A stretch of DNA of 64,000 nucleotides from Acinetobacter sp. ANC 3903 (GCF_002135315.1 NZ_NEGA01000004.1:62001-126000), one strand, 5' to 3'; shown: positions 49,537-60,044, numbered from the stretch's first letter. Translations and numbers: made by a program. Notes: generated by a model not told the origin, from the sequence alone.

Positions 49537-49578
49537 GGCTAGCATAATAAAACCTATGACTCACCCCTCCTGCTAGCC
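49537..49578 (-). promoter_or_regulatory. Inverted repeat in the GDT1-family leader
   Basis: GGCTAGCA at 49537-49544 and TGCTAGCC at 49571-49578 are perfect 8-base arms around 26 bases. On the minus strand the structure ends 13 bases before the ATG at 49523 and encloses AGGAGGGGTGAG, a purine run like a ribosome site. It could be a metal-responsive RNA element, but it does not match the yybP-ykoY manganese riboswitch as I know it. Confidence 0.45.
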
Positions 49579-49938
49579 AAATTGTGCAGAGTGGTAAATC
49601 AAAGGTCTTGCCAACAAAAAGAAAATCATGATCAAAAGATCATTTGGTTCTTTGCTATGATGACCATGTTCTGTGGAACAATTATGTTGACCATCACCTT
49701 TTTACATTGCGTAAAAAGCGGCTACTCCCCAATGAAGTGCATACATTTTAAGCTGAAAGATAAAAATTTTCAAATGACTTTAAAAATATCATTTCAGGAT
49801 CACGATAAACATTGCTATCCATGGCTAAAATTGAATTAAAAATCATTTTAAGCCAAGCAATATTTTACAGGCTGCACTCACCTTCTTATTCATGCCATAT
49901 GGATGAGCATGTTCATTTCTCAACACCAAAATCTTTTA
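49579..49938. other. Intergenic stretch without a firm gene
   Basis: A + strand frame of 85 codons (49582-49839, TTG start) has one hydrophobic segment (FFAMMTMFCGTIMLTITF) but no ribosome site and no recognised family, so I do not call it. The palindrome TGATCAAAAGATCA occurs near 49629-49642. Confidence 0.4.
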
Positions 49939-49966
49939 CAAAAAACCCTGCCGAAGCAGGGTTTCC
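49939..49966 (-). terminator. Terminator after aceF
   Basis: The stem AAACCCTGC/GCAGGGTTT with a CGAA-type loop is followed on the minus strand by a T run, about 20 bases past the aceF stop. Confidence 0.92.
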
Positions 49967-49984
49967 TCTTCCCATAAACTCAAA

Positions 49985-51997
49985 TTAGAGTAATAAGCTA
50001 CGAATATCTGCCAATAATTTGGTCAGCTTATGTGTAAAACGTGCTGCATCTGCGCCATTAATTACACGGTGGTCATAAGACAATGACAACGGCAACATCA
50101 GCTTAGGATCAAAGCCTGTACCATTCCAAACCGGTTGCATGGTGGCAGGTGAAATACCCAAAATCGCCACCTGAGGCCAGTTCACCAATGGAGTGAATGC
50201 GGTACCGCCAATAGAGCCCAAGCTGGTAATGGTGAAGTTCGCGCCTTGCAAGTCTTTCGGTGACAATTTTTTGTCACGTGCTTTCTTGCTCAGCTCACCC
50301 AATTCCACAGCAATTTGCTTAATGGATTTTTGATCTGGATTGCGAAGTACCGGAACGGTTAAGCCATCCGGTGTTGCCACGGCAATCCCCATATGGATTT
50401 CATTACGCAGCAATACCGATTTTTGATCGTCCGCCAAATGGCCGGCAAAATACGGCTCTTCCTTCAACAGATAAGCGACTGCTTTGGCAATGAAAGCCAA
50501 AATCGTCAGGCTAATACCGTCTTGTTTAAACTTGGCTTTGAGCTCGCCGCGCCATGCTTCAAGTTCGGTAATATCTGCCAGGTCAAACTGTGTGACTTGA
50601 GGAATGAAGTTATTCAATGACAATTGAGGTACAGATACCTGCTGTAAGCGTGTCATTGCTTTTTCTTCAGTACCGCCAAAAGCACTAAAATCAGGCAATT
50701 TAGGCAAACCGGGAACTTGGGCCACAGCCTGTGCAACAGGAGCTGCTCGCGGAGCTGTCAGACGTGTTTTCACATAGGCAAATACATCTTCTTTCATCAA
50801 GCGGTCATGAGCACCCGAAGCTTTGACTTCAGCCAACACCACACCCAACTCACGAGCCAGCTTACGTACCGCAGGCCCCGCGTAGACTTTGGCATTGGCA
50901 GCATTCTGCTCTTTACTCAGCTTATCAGCCGATTGAACCGGTGCTTGTTCTACAGATGTCGCTACTTGTGGCACTGCTGCTGCTTTGGCTGCGGGAGCAG
51001 CTTCAACTTTGGCTGGCTGAGCTACAGCAGCTGCTGCCTGTCCTTTCGCTTCAATGGTCACCAAAGCCACACCTTGTGAGACATTTTGCCCCACTTGTAC
51101 GTGAATGGCTTTAATCACCCCTGCCGATGAGCTTGGCACTTCTACAGTGGCTTTATCGGACTCAACCACAATAATGCTTTGATCCGCTTCGACCGTGTCC
51201 CCGACTTGAACTAAAATTTCCGCCACTACAGCTTTATCTACACCCAGATCGGGCACAGCAATTTCAACGTCTCCACTTGGTGCAGAGGCTACAGGTGCTT
51301 CAACTGCCGTTTCTGCTTTTGCCGCAGTCACAGGTACAGTTTCTGTACTAGGTGCTGTGCTTTGTACTGCTTCAGCACCAGAAGATACCGTTTTCACTTT
51401 TAACAGGACCACACCCTCTTTGACTGTGTCGCCTGCCCGAATTTCAACGCTCTCAACCGTACCTGAAACGGTACTTGGCACTTCGACAGTGGCTTTATCT
51501 GATTCCACCACCACAATGCTTTGATCGACAGCGATTTCATCACCCACCTGGACCAAAATTTCGCCGACCAGGGCTTTTTCTACCCCAATGTCAGGGACTT
51601 GCACCTCAACCACTGAAGAACTACCAGTCGGAGTCTTCGGTGCTGAAGCTACTGGTTGATGGGATGCCAGTTCTCGCATAATTTCTTGATCAGGCAAAGA
51701 AGTCGGAGTATTTTCCGAAGTTTTCTGTGAAGCATCTGCTTCCTGGACTTCAGTCGCGCCAATTGAACCGTCTTCAGCTTCCAGTTCAATCAGTACCGAA
51801 CCTTCAGACACCACATCGCCTGCTGCAACCGTAATACTTTTCACGATCCCTGCTGAAGTGCTTGGCACTTCAACAGAGGCTTTATCTGACTCAAGCAACA
51901 CCAGGCTGTCATCTACAGCAACGCTATCGCCCACTTTCACTAAAATTTCAGCAACGGTGGCTTTGTCTACCCCAATATCAGGTGTTTTGATTTGCAT
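49985..51997 (-). CDS. aceF: Pyruvate dehydrogenase E2, dihydrolipoamide acetyltransferase
   Basis: A 670-residue core subunit of the pyruvate dehydrogenase complex. Three lipoyl domains stand in tandem (about residues 1-75, 125-200 and 245-320), each with its lipoylated Lys in LESDKASVEVPS or VESDKATVEVPS, joined by Ala/Pro-rich linkers. A peripheral-subunit-binding domain follows (AGPAVRKLARELGVVLAEV), then the catalytic domain ending in SLSYDHRVINGADAARF with the active His. aceE lies two bases upstream, so the genes are cotranscribed. Confidence 0.97.
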   Translation of the reverse strand: MQIKTPDIGVDKATVAEILVKVGDSVAVDDSLVLLESDKASVEVPSTSAGIVKSITVAAGDVVSEGSVLIELEAEDGSIGATEVQEADASQKTSENTPTSLPDQEIMRELASHQPVASAPKTPTGSSSVVEVQVPDIGVEKALVGEILVQVGDEIAVDQSIVVVESDKATVEVPSTVSGTVESVEIRAGDTVKEGVVLLKVKTVSSGAEAVQSTAPSTETVPVTAAKAETAVEAPVASAPSGDVEIAVPDLGVDKAVVAEILVQVGDTVEADQSIIVVESDKATVEVPSSSAGVIKAIHVQVGQNVSQGVALVTIEAKGQAAAAVAQPAKVEAAPAAKAAAVPQVATSVEQAPVQSADKLSKEQNAANAKVYAGPAVRKLARELGVVLAEVKASGAHDRLMKEDVFAYVKTRLTAPRAAPVAQAVAQVPGLPKLPDFSAFGGTEEKAMTRLQQVSVPQLSLNNFIPQVTQFDLADITELEAWRGELKAKFKQDGISLTILAFIAKAVAYLLKEEPYFAGHLADDQKSVLLRNEIHMGIAVATPDGLTVPVLRNPDQKSIKQIAVELGELSKKARDKKLSPKDLQGANFTITSLGSIGGTAFTPLVNWPQVAILGISPATMQPVWNGTGFDPKLMLPLSLSYDHRVINGADAARFTHKLTKLLADIRSLLL

Positions 51998-51999
51998 GC

Positions 52000-54714
52000 T
52001 TAGTTCTCCTCACCTGATTGTTCTTTATAGTCAGCCACTGCCTGAACTTCAGGGTGTGCTTGAGGTGCCCAAGCGACTGGACGATCAGTATCAAGTTCGA
52101 AGCTTGAGATGGCATCTTTCACCAAACGCGCATCAACTTCGCCTTCATCAGCCAGTTTCTTCAAGGTTGCCACGACAATGTGCGCAGCATCTACACCGAA
52201 GTAACTACGCAAATTGCCACGGGTATCTGAACGGCCGTAACCATCGGTACCCAAGGCTACGAATGGACGGTTGTCTGGAAGATAGGCACGGATCTGTTCG
52301 CTGTATGCACGCATATGATCAGTTGCAGAAACCACAATACCGTCAGTTTCACGCAATTGTTGTGATACCCAAGATTCCTTCGCTTCTTCAGTCAATGGAT
52401 GCAGGCGATTGTATTCTTCACATGCCATACCATCACGTGCCAATTCGTTGAAGCTTGTTACACTCCACACGTTTGAGTGAATCTGGTATTCATCACGCAA
52501 GATTTTCGCCGCTTTAATCACTTCACGAAGAATTACACCTGAACCCATCAGCTGGACAGTGGCTTTGTCATCTTGCTCAAGCAGATACATACCACGCTTG
52601 ATGCCTTCTTCAACGCCTTGCGGCATTTCAGGATGCTCATAGTTTTCGTTCATGACGGTCAGGTAATAGAACACGCGTTCCTGATTGACATACATGCGTT
52701 GCAAGCCATCATGTACGATAACCGCAAGTTCATAACCGAAACATGGATCATAAGACACACAGTTCGGAATGGTGTTGGCCAGAATGTGTGAATGACCATC
52801 CTGATGCTGTAAGCCTTCACCGTTCAATGTGGTACGACCCGCGGTTGCACCAAGCAAGAAACCTTGTGCCTGTGCATCACCGGCTGCCCAGGCAATGTCA
52901 CCAATACGCTGGAAACCGAACATCGAGTAATACATGTACATCGGAATCATTGGCAGGTTATTGGTCGAATAACTGGTCGCCAAGGCTGCCCAGGCACTCA
53001 TCGCACCGGCTTCGTTAATTCCTTCCTGTAACATGTGACCATCTTTGGCTTCACGATAGTTCATCAGCTGTTCTTGATCTTCAGGCGTGTATTTCTGACC
53101 ATGTGCAGCATAGATACCCAACTGACGGAACATGCCTTCTAAACCAAAGGTACGTGCTTCATCCGGTACGATCGGAACTACGCGGTCTTTGATTGCTTTT
53201 TCTTTCAGTAGCGCTGAAATTAAGCGGACCATGACCATCGTGGTTGATTGCTGTTTGCCATTTGAACCTTTGAGTACAGCATCAAACACTGAAAGTTCTG
53301 GAATTGCCAAAACTTCACTTTCTTTACGACGTGCAGGCAGATAACCACCCAATGCTTCACGACGCGCCTTCATGTATTTAATTTCAGGCGAATTTTCACT
53401 TGGACGGTAGAATGGAACTTCTTCAAGCTGCTCATCGGTAAATGGCAAGTTAAAGCGATTACGTACATACTTTAATGATTCAAGCTGCATTTTCTTGATC
53501 TGGTGGGTTTTGTTCACCGCTTCAATTTCTTCAGACAAACCATAACCTTTTACCGTCTTCGCCAGGATCACTGTTGGTTGACCTGTCGATTTCATCGCTT
53601 CAGCATACGCAGCATAGACTTTGTATGGATCGTGACCACCGCGATTTAAGTTATCGATATCTTCGTCACTTAAATCTTTTACCAATGCTTCTGCTTCTGG
53701 GTATTTACCAAAGAAGTGTGCACGGGTATACGCACCACCTTTTACTTGGTAGCGCTGGTAATCACCATCCACCGCTTCTTCCATCACGGCTTTCAATGCA
53801 CCGGAATTATCTTTTGCCAGTAACGGATCCCAATGACGACCCCACACGACTTTAATCACGCGCCAGCCGGCACCACGGAATAAAGATTCAAGTTCTTGAA
53901 TGATTTTACCGTTACCACGTACCGGACCATCGAGACGTTGTAAGTTACAGTTCACAACCCATACAAGGTTGTCTAACTTTTCACGGCCAGCAAGAGAAAT
54001 CGCACCTGTACTTTCTGGCTCATCCATCTCACCATCGCCGAGGTAAGCCCAGACTTTACGGTCTTCTTCTTTAATCAGGCTGCGGTTCATCAGGTATTTT
54101 TGAATATGCGCCTGATAGATCGACATGATCGGACCCAGACCCATGGATACGGTCGGGAACTGCCAATAATCTGGCATCAAGTACGGATGCGGATAACTCG
54201 GTAAACCATTACCACCGACTTCACGGCGGAAATTGTTCAGTTGATCTTCAGTCAAACGGCCTTCAAGGAATGAACGTGCATAAATACCTGGTGCACAGTG
54301 ACCTTGGTAATAGATCATGTCACCACCAAAGTGGTCGCTATTGGCGCGGAAGAAGTGGTTAAAACCGACATCATATAAAGTTGCTGAAGATGCAAAACTG
54401 GCCAAGTGACCACCGAGGTCGTCACCGGTTTTATTGGCACGTAACACCATCGCCAAGGCATTCCAGCGAATCAATGCACGGATACGGCGCTCCATATCCT
54501 GGTCACCTGGCATGGCCGGGGTTTCATCCACAGAAATGGTATTTAAGTAAGGAGTATTTAGACGCTGAATGGGAACATGCTTGGCAATCGCGCGCTGATA
54601 GAGTTTTTCTAATAAAAATGCAGCACGCTCTGTACCCATATGCTGCAAAACCGAGTCAAATGCATCTTGCCATTCTTGGGTTTCTTGCGCGTCGGTATCA
54701 CCATAAAACGCCAT
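52000..54714 (-). CDS. aceE: Pyruvate dehydrogenase E1, homodimeric type
   Basis: A 904-residue thiamine-diphosphate enzyme that decarboxylates pyruvate and acetylates the lipoyl arms of AceF. The cofactor motif is LGDGEMDEPESTGAI near residue 230, with WVVNCNLQRLDGPVRGNGKI after it. Later landmarks are EGLQHQDGHSHILANTIPNC and the C-terminal ALGTDGYGRSDTR. Length fits the AceE type (about 890). It leads the aceE-aceF operon; no E3 gene follows. Confidence 0.98.
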   Translation of the reverse strand: MAFYGDTDAQETQEWQDAFDSVLQHMGTERAAFLLEKLYQRAIAKHVPIQRLNTPYLNTISVDETPAMPGDQDMERRIRALIRWNALAMVLRANKTGDDLGGHLASFASSATLYDVGFNHFFRANSDHFGGDMIYYQGHCAPGIYARSFLEGRLTEDQLNNFRREVGGNGLPSYPHPYLMPDYWQFPTVSMGLGPIMSIYQAHIQKYLMNRSLIKEEDRKVWAYLGDGEMDEPESTGAISLAGREKLDNLVWVVNCNLQRLDGPVRGNGKIIQELESLFRGAGWRVIKVVWGRHWDPLLAKDNSGALKAVMEEAVDGDYQRYQVKGGAYTRAHFFGKYPEAEALVKDLSDEDIDNLNRGGHDPYKVYAAYAEAMKSTGQPTVILAKTVKGYGLSEEIEAVNKTHQIKKMQLESLKYVRNRFNLPFTDEQLEEVPFYRPSENSPEIKYMKARREALGGYLPARRKESEVLAIPELSVFDAVLKGSNGKQQSTTMVMVRLISALLKEKAIKDRVVPIVPDEARTFGLEGMFRQLGIYAAHGQKYTPEDQEQLMNYREAKDGHMLQEGINEAGAMSAWAALATSYSTNNLPMIPMYMYYSMFGFQRIGDIAWAAGDAQAQGFLLGATAGRTTLNGEGLQHQDGHSHILANTIPNCVSYDPCFGYELAVIVHDGLQRMYVNQERVFYYLTVMNENYEHPEMPQGVEEGIKRGMYLLEQDDKATVQLMGSGVILREVIKAAKILRDEYQIHSNVWSVTSFNELARDGMACEEYNRLHPLTEEAKESWVSQQLRETDGIVVSATDHMRAYSEQIRAYLPDNRPFVALGTDGYGRSDTRGNLRSYFGVDAAHIVVATLKKLADEGEVDARLVKDAISSFELDTDRPVAWAPQAHPEVQAVADYKEQSGEEN

Positions 54715-54855
54715 ATTTCACCTGTTCCTTGAGCTTATTTATAGTCTCTATATGTACCATACTTTAGAGAGCATCAGTTATTGCTACAGCTGAATACGGA
54801 ATAGCACTATTATTTAGATAATAAATACTTGTTGACCATTCTTTACGCAATAAAA

Positions 54856-54887
54856 CAAAAAACCGCCAATATAGGCGGTTTTTTATA
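54856..54887 (-). terminator. Terminator after the M23 peptidase gene
   Basis: The stem AAACCGCC/GGCGGTTT with loop AATATA is flanked by A and T runs, about 110 bases past the M23 stop and upstream of aceE. Confidence 0.88.
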
Positions 54888-54997
54888 CAATAACTATTCT
54901 CTTGAATGATACTCTTATATTCGAAAGCTCTAACAGGCTTAGAGTTACTCTTTAATGAATATGCAAATACCTGTAGTTCTCAATTGTCGTTATCCAC

Positions 54998-55687
54998 TTA
55001 TGGCAGCATTGCTAAATAAGGGGATGGATTTTTACGTTGTCCATCTTTGACTACTTCATAGTGTAGATGCGGGCCGGTACAACGACCAGTACAGCCTACA
55101 TTAGCAATTTGCTCGCCTGCTTCCACACGATCGCCAACACGGGCAATCAAACGGGATGCATGTGCATAACGGGTTAAATAACCATTGCCGTGATTAATTT
55201 CCACGTATTGGCCATAACCGGTACCCCAACCTGACTTAGTCACTACACCCGGGCCAGTCGCATAAATAGGCGTACCACTTGGAGCAGACAAATCTAAACC
55301 TGAATGATGTTCAGCTCGCCCCGCCATACTACGGCCACCAAAATCTGAGCTCACACGTTTCATGGCTGGAAGAGGATGAGATACTAGCCAGGAGTAAGCA
55401 TTCGCAGAATAAGTTTGTGAATTCTTTGAACCATATTTTTTAGCCAATGATTCATTGTTTAATTCAATTGTTTTTTCACGCAATTGAACATTCATTCTGG
55501 TGTCAGCAGGAAGATCAATGTCATTTGATTCTGCATAAGACCCTTGAGCCAAAGTACGGGTCAATTGTTCAATGCGATCTACCGATGCATTGTTGGAGCT
55601 AGGATTTAATTCGACTAAATCTGCAAAAGCTACAGATGCGGCAGAAGCTGCCAATGAAAACGCTAATAAAATACGTCGCGTATGCAT
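54998..55687 (-). CDS. M23 family metallopeptidase (LytM domain)
   Basis: A 229-residue exported protein. A signal peptide (LLAFSLAASAASVAFA) is followed by a 90-residue linker and an M23 domain (about 105-225). Zinc ligands are visible: HHSGLDLSAPSGTP and GPHLHYEVVK, with QYVEINHGNGYLTRYAHAS between. It should cleave peptidoglycan cross-links or act as an amidase activator in the periplasm. It is divergent from dciA. Confidence 0.92.
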   Translation of the reverse strand: MHTRRILLAFSLAASAASVAFADLVELNPSSNNASVDRIEQLTRTLAQGSYAESNDIDLPADTRMNVQLREKTIELNNESLAKKYGSKNSQTYSANAYSWLVSHPLPAMKRVSSDFGGRSMAGRAEHHSGLDLSAPSGTPIYATGPGVVTKSGWGTGYGQYVEINHGNGYLTRYAHASRLIARVGDRVEAGEQIANVGCTGRCTGPHLHYEVVKDGQRKNPSPYLAMLP

Positions 55688-55794
55688 AAAAACCTCTTTT
55701 AACTGTTCTTAGTCAATGTCCTTGCGTGATCTCTTCCTTGATATCCACTAAAAGAAGTGCGTAAGATTAAGACACAAATATGTAGGAACAATGT

Positions 55795-56235
55795 ATGTCG
55801 GAACCAGTAAACGTCTTTCAACAAACAAGAAAACACTTAAAAACAGGAAACTTTACGTTTCTCTCTACACAAGTTGCTGCATGGCAGAAACTTACAAAAC
55901 TCATTCAACCGCTATTGCCCCAACCAGAGCAATGGCAAGTTGTTTGTTATCAACATGGCATTTTGACGATTACAGGTGCAAATCAAGCTATGATTAGTCA
56001 ACTTGCATATCTTCAAAAGCAATATATCGCCCAATTGTTACAATTACCTGAATTTAAAGACTTACAAAAACTGCAAGTACGTTTAAGAATTCAGACGCAA
56101 GCCCCTCTAAAACCCCAATCTCTGTCCCGATCCCTTAGTCCAGATACTCAAGACTTACTTCGTGGTGCTGCCGACTTTGTAAGCGATCCTAAGCTTAGCC
56201 AAGCTATGCTACGTTTGGCAAGCAATAAAAAGTAA
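55795..56235 (+). CDS. dciA: DUF721 protein, DciA-like helicase loader
   Basis: A 146-residue protein whose N-terminal 95 residues match DUF721 (KHLKTGNFTFLSTQVAAWQK, then ILTITGANQAMISQLAYLQK). DciA is the ancestral bacterial loader of the replicative helicase DnaB, present where DnaC or DnaI is absent, as in Acinetobacter. Position beside lpxC is the usual one for the gene in this group. The C-terminal 40 residues are Ser/Pro-rich, then helical. Confidence 0.85.
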   Translation: MSEPVNVFQQTRKHLKTGNFTFLSTQVAAWQKLTKLIQPLLPQPEQWQVVCYQHGILTITGANQAMISQLAYLQKQYIAQLLQLPEFKDLQKLQVRLRIQTQAPLKPQSLSRSLSPDTQDLLRGAADFVSDPKLSQAMLRLASNKK

Positions 56236-56332
56236 CCAATACGGGCATACCTTTGAATTAATAAAAAGAATATGTGAACTGTTTAACAATTCATTTTGTT
56301 ATATTATAACACTCGCATTAAAAGACAATGAC

Positions 56333-57235
56333 TTATGTCACACTTACATAAGAAATAGGACATTGAGTAATGTCATCAAATGTTACAATTTCGTAATTAC
56401 TTGGATCACTTTTAACATTGCGTAATAATTGATTATTTAAGGCATGGCCAGACTTATAGCCATCAAATTTGGCAATAATCTGGTGTCCCAAGAGATATAA
56501 ATCTCCGACTGCATCCAGAATTTTATGCCGCACAAACTCGTCCGAGAAACGCAAACCTTCTTCATTGACTACACCGGTTTCATCCACTCCAATGGCATTT
56601 TCCAGACTGGCACCTAATGCCAGATTATTGGCTTTTAAATAATCCAGATCTTTCATAAAACCAAAGGTACGTGCTCCACTGACTTCGTAGACAAAGGTTT
56701 CAGTAGAGAAATCGATGGTTGCAGACTGGTATTCTTTTTTAAATGCTGGATGATCAAAATCGATGGTGAAGTTGAGTTGAAAACCGTCATGAGGATGAAA
56801 TACAGCGCGTTTATCCTCAATGAGCGCTTCAACAGGTTTTAAAATTTTTATAAATTTCTTCGGCGCATTTTGTTCAGCCAGACCACCTTGCATTAGCAAG
56901 TAAATAAATGGGCCGGCACTACCATCCATAATTGGAACTTCTGAAGCAGAAACTTCAATAATAAGATTATCAATTCCCAGTCCGGCAATTGCACTCATGA
57001 CATGTTCAATAGTACCGACTTTGGCATTTTCCTGAACCAGATTAGAACACATGAATGCTTCTTGAATCAGCATGGCATCTGCTGGAATATCCACCGGCGG
57101 ATTTAAATCGATACGTCGAAATACAATGCCCCCATCCACATGGTGCGGCACAAAGTTAATTAAGACTTTTTGCCCACTATGAAGACCAATACCGCTCGCT
57201 TTCACGACACGCTTTAGGGTGCGCTGTTTCAACAT
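56333..57235 (-). CDS. lpxC: UDP-3-O-acyl-N-acetylglucosamine deacetylase
   Basis: A 300-residue zinc enzyme that commits UDP-GlcNAc precursors to lipid A synthesis. Catalytic and zinc residues are present: Glu77-His78 in [11 protein letters not shown], His237 and Asp241 in [15 protein letters not shown], and His264 in [11 protein letters not shown]. Length fits the family. It stands after the ftsZ terminator as its own unit, opposite to dciA. Confidence 0.97.
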   Translation of the reverse strand: MLKQRTLKRVVKASGIGLHSGQKVLINFVPHHVDGGIVFRRIDLNPPVDIPADAMLIQEAFMCSNLVQENAKVGTIEHVMSAIAGLGIDNLIIEVSASEVPIMDGSAGPFIYLLMQGGLAEQNAPKKFIKILKPVEALIEDKRAVFHPHDGFQLNFTIDFDHPAFKKEYQSATIDFSTETFVYEVSGARTFGFMKDLDYLKANNLALGASLENAIGVDETGVVNEEGLRFSDEFVRHKILDAVGDLYLLGHQIIAKFDGYKSGHALNNQLLRNVKSDPSNYEIVTFDDITQCPISYVSVT

Positions 57236-57298
57236 GTTTTTCTATCATCTGCTCATCAAACCGCTATACGTTAGCATATTTAGCCATTGATAAAAAAC

Positions 57299-57327
57299 AA
57301 AAAGGTAGCCTTAAGACTACCTTTTCT
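57299..57327 (-). terminator. Terminator after ftsZ
   Basis: The stem AAAGGTAG/CTACCTTT with an eight-base loop precedes a T-rich stretch on the minus strand, 33 bases past ftsZ. Confidence 0.85.
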
Positions 57328-57359
57328 GCTGAATCTATACAGATTACCTAGCTCTATCT

Positions 57360-58550
57360 TTACTTACGTTGCTGATTTTTCAAGTAATCTTGAATACTCA
57401 TTGGGGTTGGACGTGCTGAACCCACGGTTGGAGCAGGTGCGGCACTAGTCTCGTTGTGTTGACGTTGAATTGCCGGAACATCATCATCCTCAACTACAGC
57501 CTGAGCGACATGACTAGAAGGGCGTGTCACAGGCTGGGAAGTTGGACGTTTTACCGCATCTGCAGAATCGGCTGAATTTCGGGTTAAACCTGTTGCAATC
57601 ACAGTCACGCTAATTTCATCACGTGCATCCGGATCAAATACAGTACCGTAGAACACCTGACCTTCATCCAGATCGACTATCTGATTGACTACATCGGTAA
57701 TTTCTTCAATTTCACCGAAAGTCACGTCATCACCACCGGTCACGTTAATCAAGATACCTTTGGCATTCATGATAGTGACATTATCGAGCAATGGACTACG
57801 GATTGCCTGTTCAGCCGCCTGACGCGCACGGGTTTCACCACGACCTGAACCCACACCCATCATGGCATAACCACGAGTACTCATGGCAGTTTTCAAATCG
57901 GCGAAGTCAAGGTTGATGTGACCTGGGCGAACCACAAGATCAAAGATACTACGTACTGCGTTCAGCAATACATCGTCTGCTTTTTTGTACGCATCTTTCA
58001 TTGAAATGTCGCGGAATACTTTAAGCAAACGCTGGTTAGGAATAATAATCAGTGAATCGACATGCGCTTCTAAAGCTTCTATGCCTTTTTCAGCAGACTG
58101 TTGGCGACGTTTCCCTTCAAAATTGAAAGGTGTAGTCACCACACCAACGGTCAAAATACCCATTTCTTTGGCAATTTCAGCAACCACTGGCGCAGCACCA
58201 GTACCTGTACCACCACCCATACCCGCAGTGACGAATACCATGTCGGTACCTTCCAGATGCTGGCGAATGATTTCACGGCTTTCTTCAGCAGCAGTTTGAC
58301 CCACTTGAGGATTTGCACCTGCACCCAAACCACGTGTGCTTTGCTCACCCAGCTGGATTTTGAATTGGGCATTCATACGGTCTAAAGCTTGCTTGTCGGT
58401 ATTGGCACAAACAAATTTTACCCCTTGAATGTCGGATTCAAGCATATGTTGTACAGCATTACCACCAGCACCACCAACACCAAATACAGTGAAACGGGCT
58501 TGACCGTTGCTATCGTTTTGATCATCTTCTAAAAATTCAAATGAGGCCAT
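57360..58550 (-). CDS. ftsZ: Cell division protein FtsZ
   Basis: A 396-residue tubulin-like GTPase that forms the division ring. The GTP loop is AGMGGGTGTGAAPVVAEIAK, with GVGGAGGNAVQHML at the N-terminus and the catalytic NLDFADLKTAMSTRG-type loop later. After about residue 320 a disordered, Pro/Ala-rich linker leads to the C-terminal peptide DVPAIQRQ and SIQDYLKNQQRK. I chose the Met at 58550 (MASFEFLED), as in other Acinetobacter, over the frame start at 58586. Confidence 0.98.
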   Translation of the reverse strand: MASFEFLEDDQNDSNGQARFTVFGVGGAGGNAVQHMLESDIQGVKFVCANTDKQALDRMNAQFKIQLGEQSTRGLGAGANPQVGQTAAEESREIIRQHLEGTDMVFVTAGMGGGTGTGAAPVVAEIAKEMGILTVGVVTTPFNFEGKRRQQSAEKGIEALEAHVDSLIIIPNQRLLKVFRDISMKDAYKKADDVLLNAVRSIFDLVVRPGHINLDFADLKTAMSTRGYAMMGVGSGRGETRARQAAEQAIRSPLLDNVTIMNAKGILINVTGGDDVTFGEIEEITDVVNQIVDLDEGQVFYGTVFDPDARDEISVTVIATGLTRNSADSADAVKRPTSQPVTRPSSHVAQAVVEDDDVPAIQRQHNETSAAPAPTVGSARPTPMSIQDYLKNQQRK

Positions 58551-58710
58551 GATCTTTGGATTTCCTAATTCGTAATTGGCAGTCACTTAAGCCCGTATAC
58601 TGCCTTGATCTTAATAAAAATTGTGTTTTAGGATGCTGTCCTACTACATGCTTGTCAAGTACAAGCCGTTAGACGTACAACTTCCTAACAATATTCCCAA
58701 TAAATTTCAC

Positions 58711-59973
58711 TTAAAATATCGATTTTAACTGATTGTTTAACGCCGACCATGCCCGACCTACCCGCTTAAAGACTGTCAGTTTTTCAGGGTCTGTCGCTTC
58801 TACAATGGTATCTTGCGTATCACTTTGGCTAAACATCAACAAACCGGCAGCAGTCGTATATTGTGAACGACGTAAAGCAGCCTGATTCTGTTCTTCAGCA
58901 TGCACTTGTACCGGCGGATTACCCAAATGCGCTGAAACACCCAACATATGACGTGCCAAATTTACCATGCCTTCAATTTGACTGGCATCCCCGGTCAGTA
59001 CCACACCATGATACAAACCATGAATAGCCCCATTACGCTGTAACTCCTGATGGACCTGAGTCAGAATTTCTTCATAACGCGCAATAATGATTTCCGCCAG
59101 TTCAATGCGGCTGATGGTTTGTGGTCCATCAATGCCCTGAAATTGAATCATATGGTCAGGTTTGACCACTTTCAGGTCAACACAGCCATATAACAACTTC
59201 AACCGTTCAGCTTCTTCGGTCGTGGTTTGCAATACCGCAGCAATATCACGAGTGACATGTTCACCACCACGTTGCAAAGTATGCGTCAATGCCAGACGAC
59301 CATCCAGATACACGGCAATATTGGTGGTACCGGCACCAATATCGACCAAGCATACACCATATTCTTTTTCATCTTTCAGCAAACTGGCTTCAGCAGTCGC
59401 CAAACAGGAGACCACCATTTTTTCGACGCCAATATTGGCTCCTTTCAGCGCACGATCCAGATTCTGCATGGTGCTGATTGGCAACATCATCAGCTGATAA
59501 TGTCCCATCATGCTATGTGCAGACATGCGAATCGGATTTTGCACCCATTCAGCAGAATCGTCCAATTCAAAACCTAAAGGTACCGCACTGACCAGATAAT
59601 GATCTGAAGTCAGATGGCTGGCTTTGGCCAACTCGAGCGCACGGACCACTTCGCTTGTTGTAATTGTATGGTCACTATTTTCAATAGGTGTACGACCTGA
59701 GGCATAAAAGCTTTTTAATTCTGCACTGGGAATGGAAATCCAAGCGGAATGCACCCGGCATTCAGCCATATCTTCTGCTTCTTGTACGGCATTTTTAATT
59801 GCAGTGATGACCTTGTCGAGACTAACAATTTTCCCTTTATTCATGCCTCGGTTACGAGCGGTTGCCATCCCAATCACTTGGATATTGTCTGGCGCATGTA
59901 CCTTACCAATCAAAACTGAAACTTTGTGTGTCCCAATGTCAATCGCAACAACCGAGGGAACAGCTTCATTCAT
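58711..59973 (-). CDS. ftsA: Cell division protein FtsA
   Basis: A 420-residue actin-like ATPase that tethers FtsZ to the membrane. The ATPase motifs are VVAIDIGTHKVSVLIGKV, VCLVDIGAGTTNIAVYLDG and YHGVVLTGDASQIEG. The C-terminal amphipathic helix (GRAWSALNNQLKSIF) is the membrane anchor. It follows ftsQ by 70 bases and precedes ftsZ by 160, the standard order. Confidence 0.97.
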   Translation of the reverse strand: MNEAVPSVVAIDIGTHKVSVLIGKVHAPDNIQVIGMATARNRGMNKGKIVSLDKVITAIKNAVQEAEDMAECRVHSAWISIPSAELKSFYASGRTPIENSDHTITTSEVVRALELAKASHLTSDHYLVSAVPLGFELDDSAEWVQNPIRMSAHSMMGHYQLMMLPISTMQNLDRALKGANIGVEKMVVSCLATAEASLLKDEKEYGVCLVDIGAGTTNIAVYLDGRLALTHTLQRGGEHVTRDIAAVLQTTTEEAERLKLLYGCVDLKVVKPDHMIQFQGIDGPQTISRIELAEIIIARYEEILTQVHQELQRNGAIHGLYHGVVLTGDASQIEGMVNLARHMLGVSAHLGNPPVQVHAEEQNQAALRRSQYTTAAGLLMFSQSDTQDTIVEATDPEKLTVFKRVGRAWSALNNQLKSIF

Positions 59974-60044
59974 TATCTACTACTACCATTACGTGTTTAG
60001 TTAATTTATGGCCTTAAGCCTCTATTTTATATAAAGCCGCTCAA

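Noticed and set aside
49582..49839. 85-codon + strand frame upstream of the GDT1-family gene
   Set aside because: It starts from TTG without a ribosome site, and apart from one hydrophobic run nothing supports it.
52000..54767. Several + strand frames of 70-197 codons opposite aceE and aceF
   Set aside because: All are antisense shadows of strongly conserved pyruvate dehydrogenase genes.
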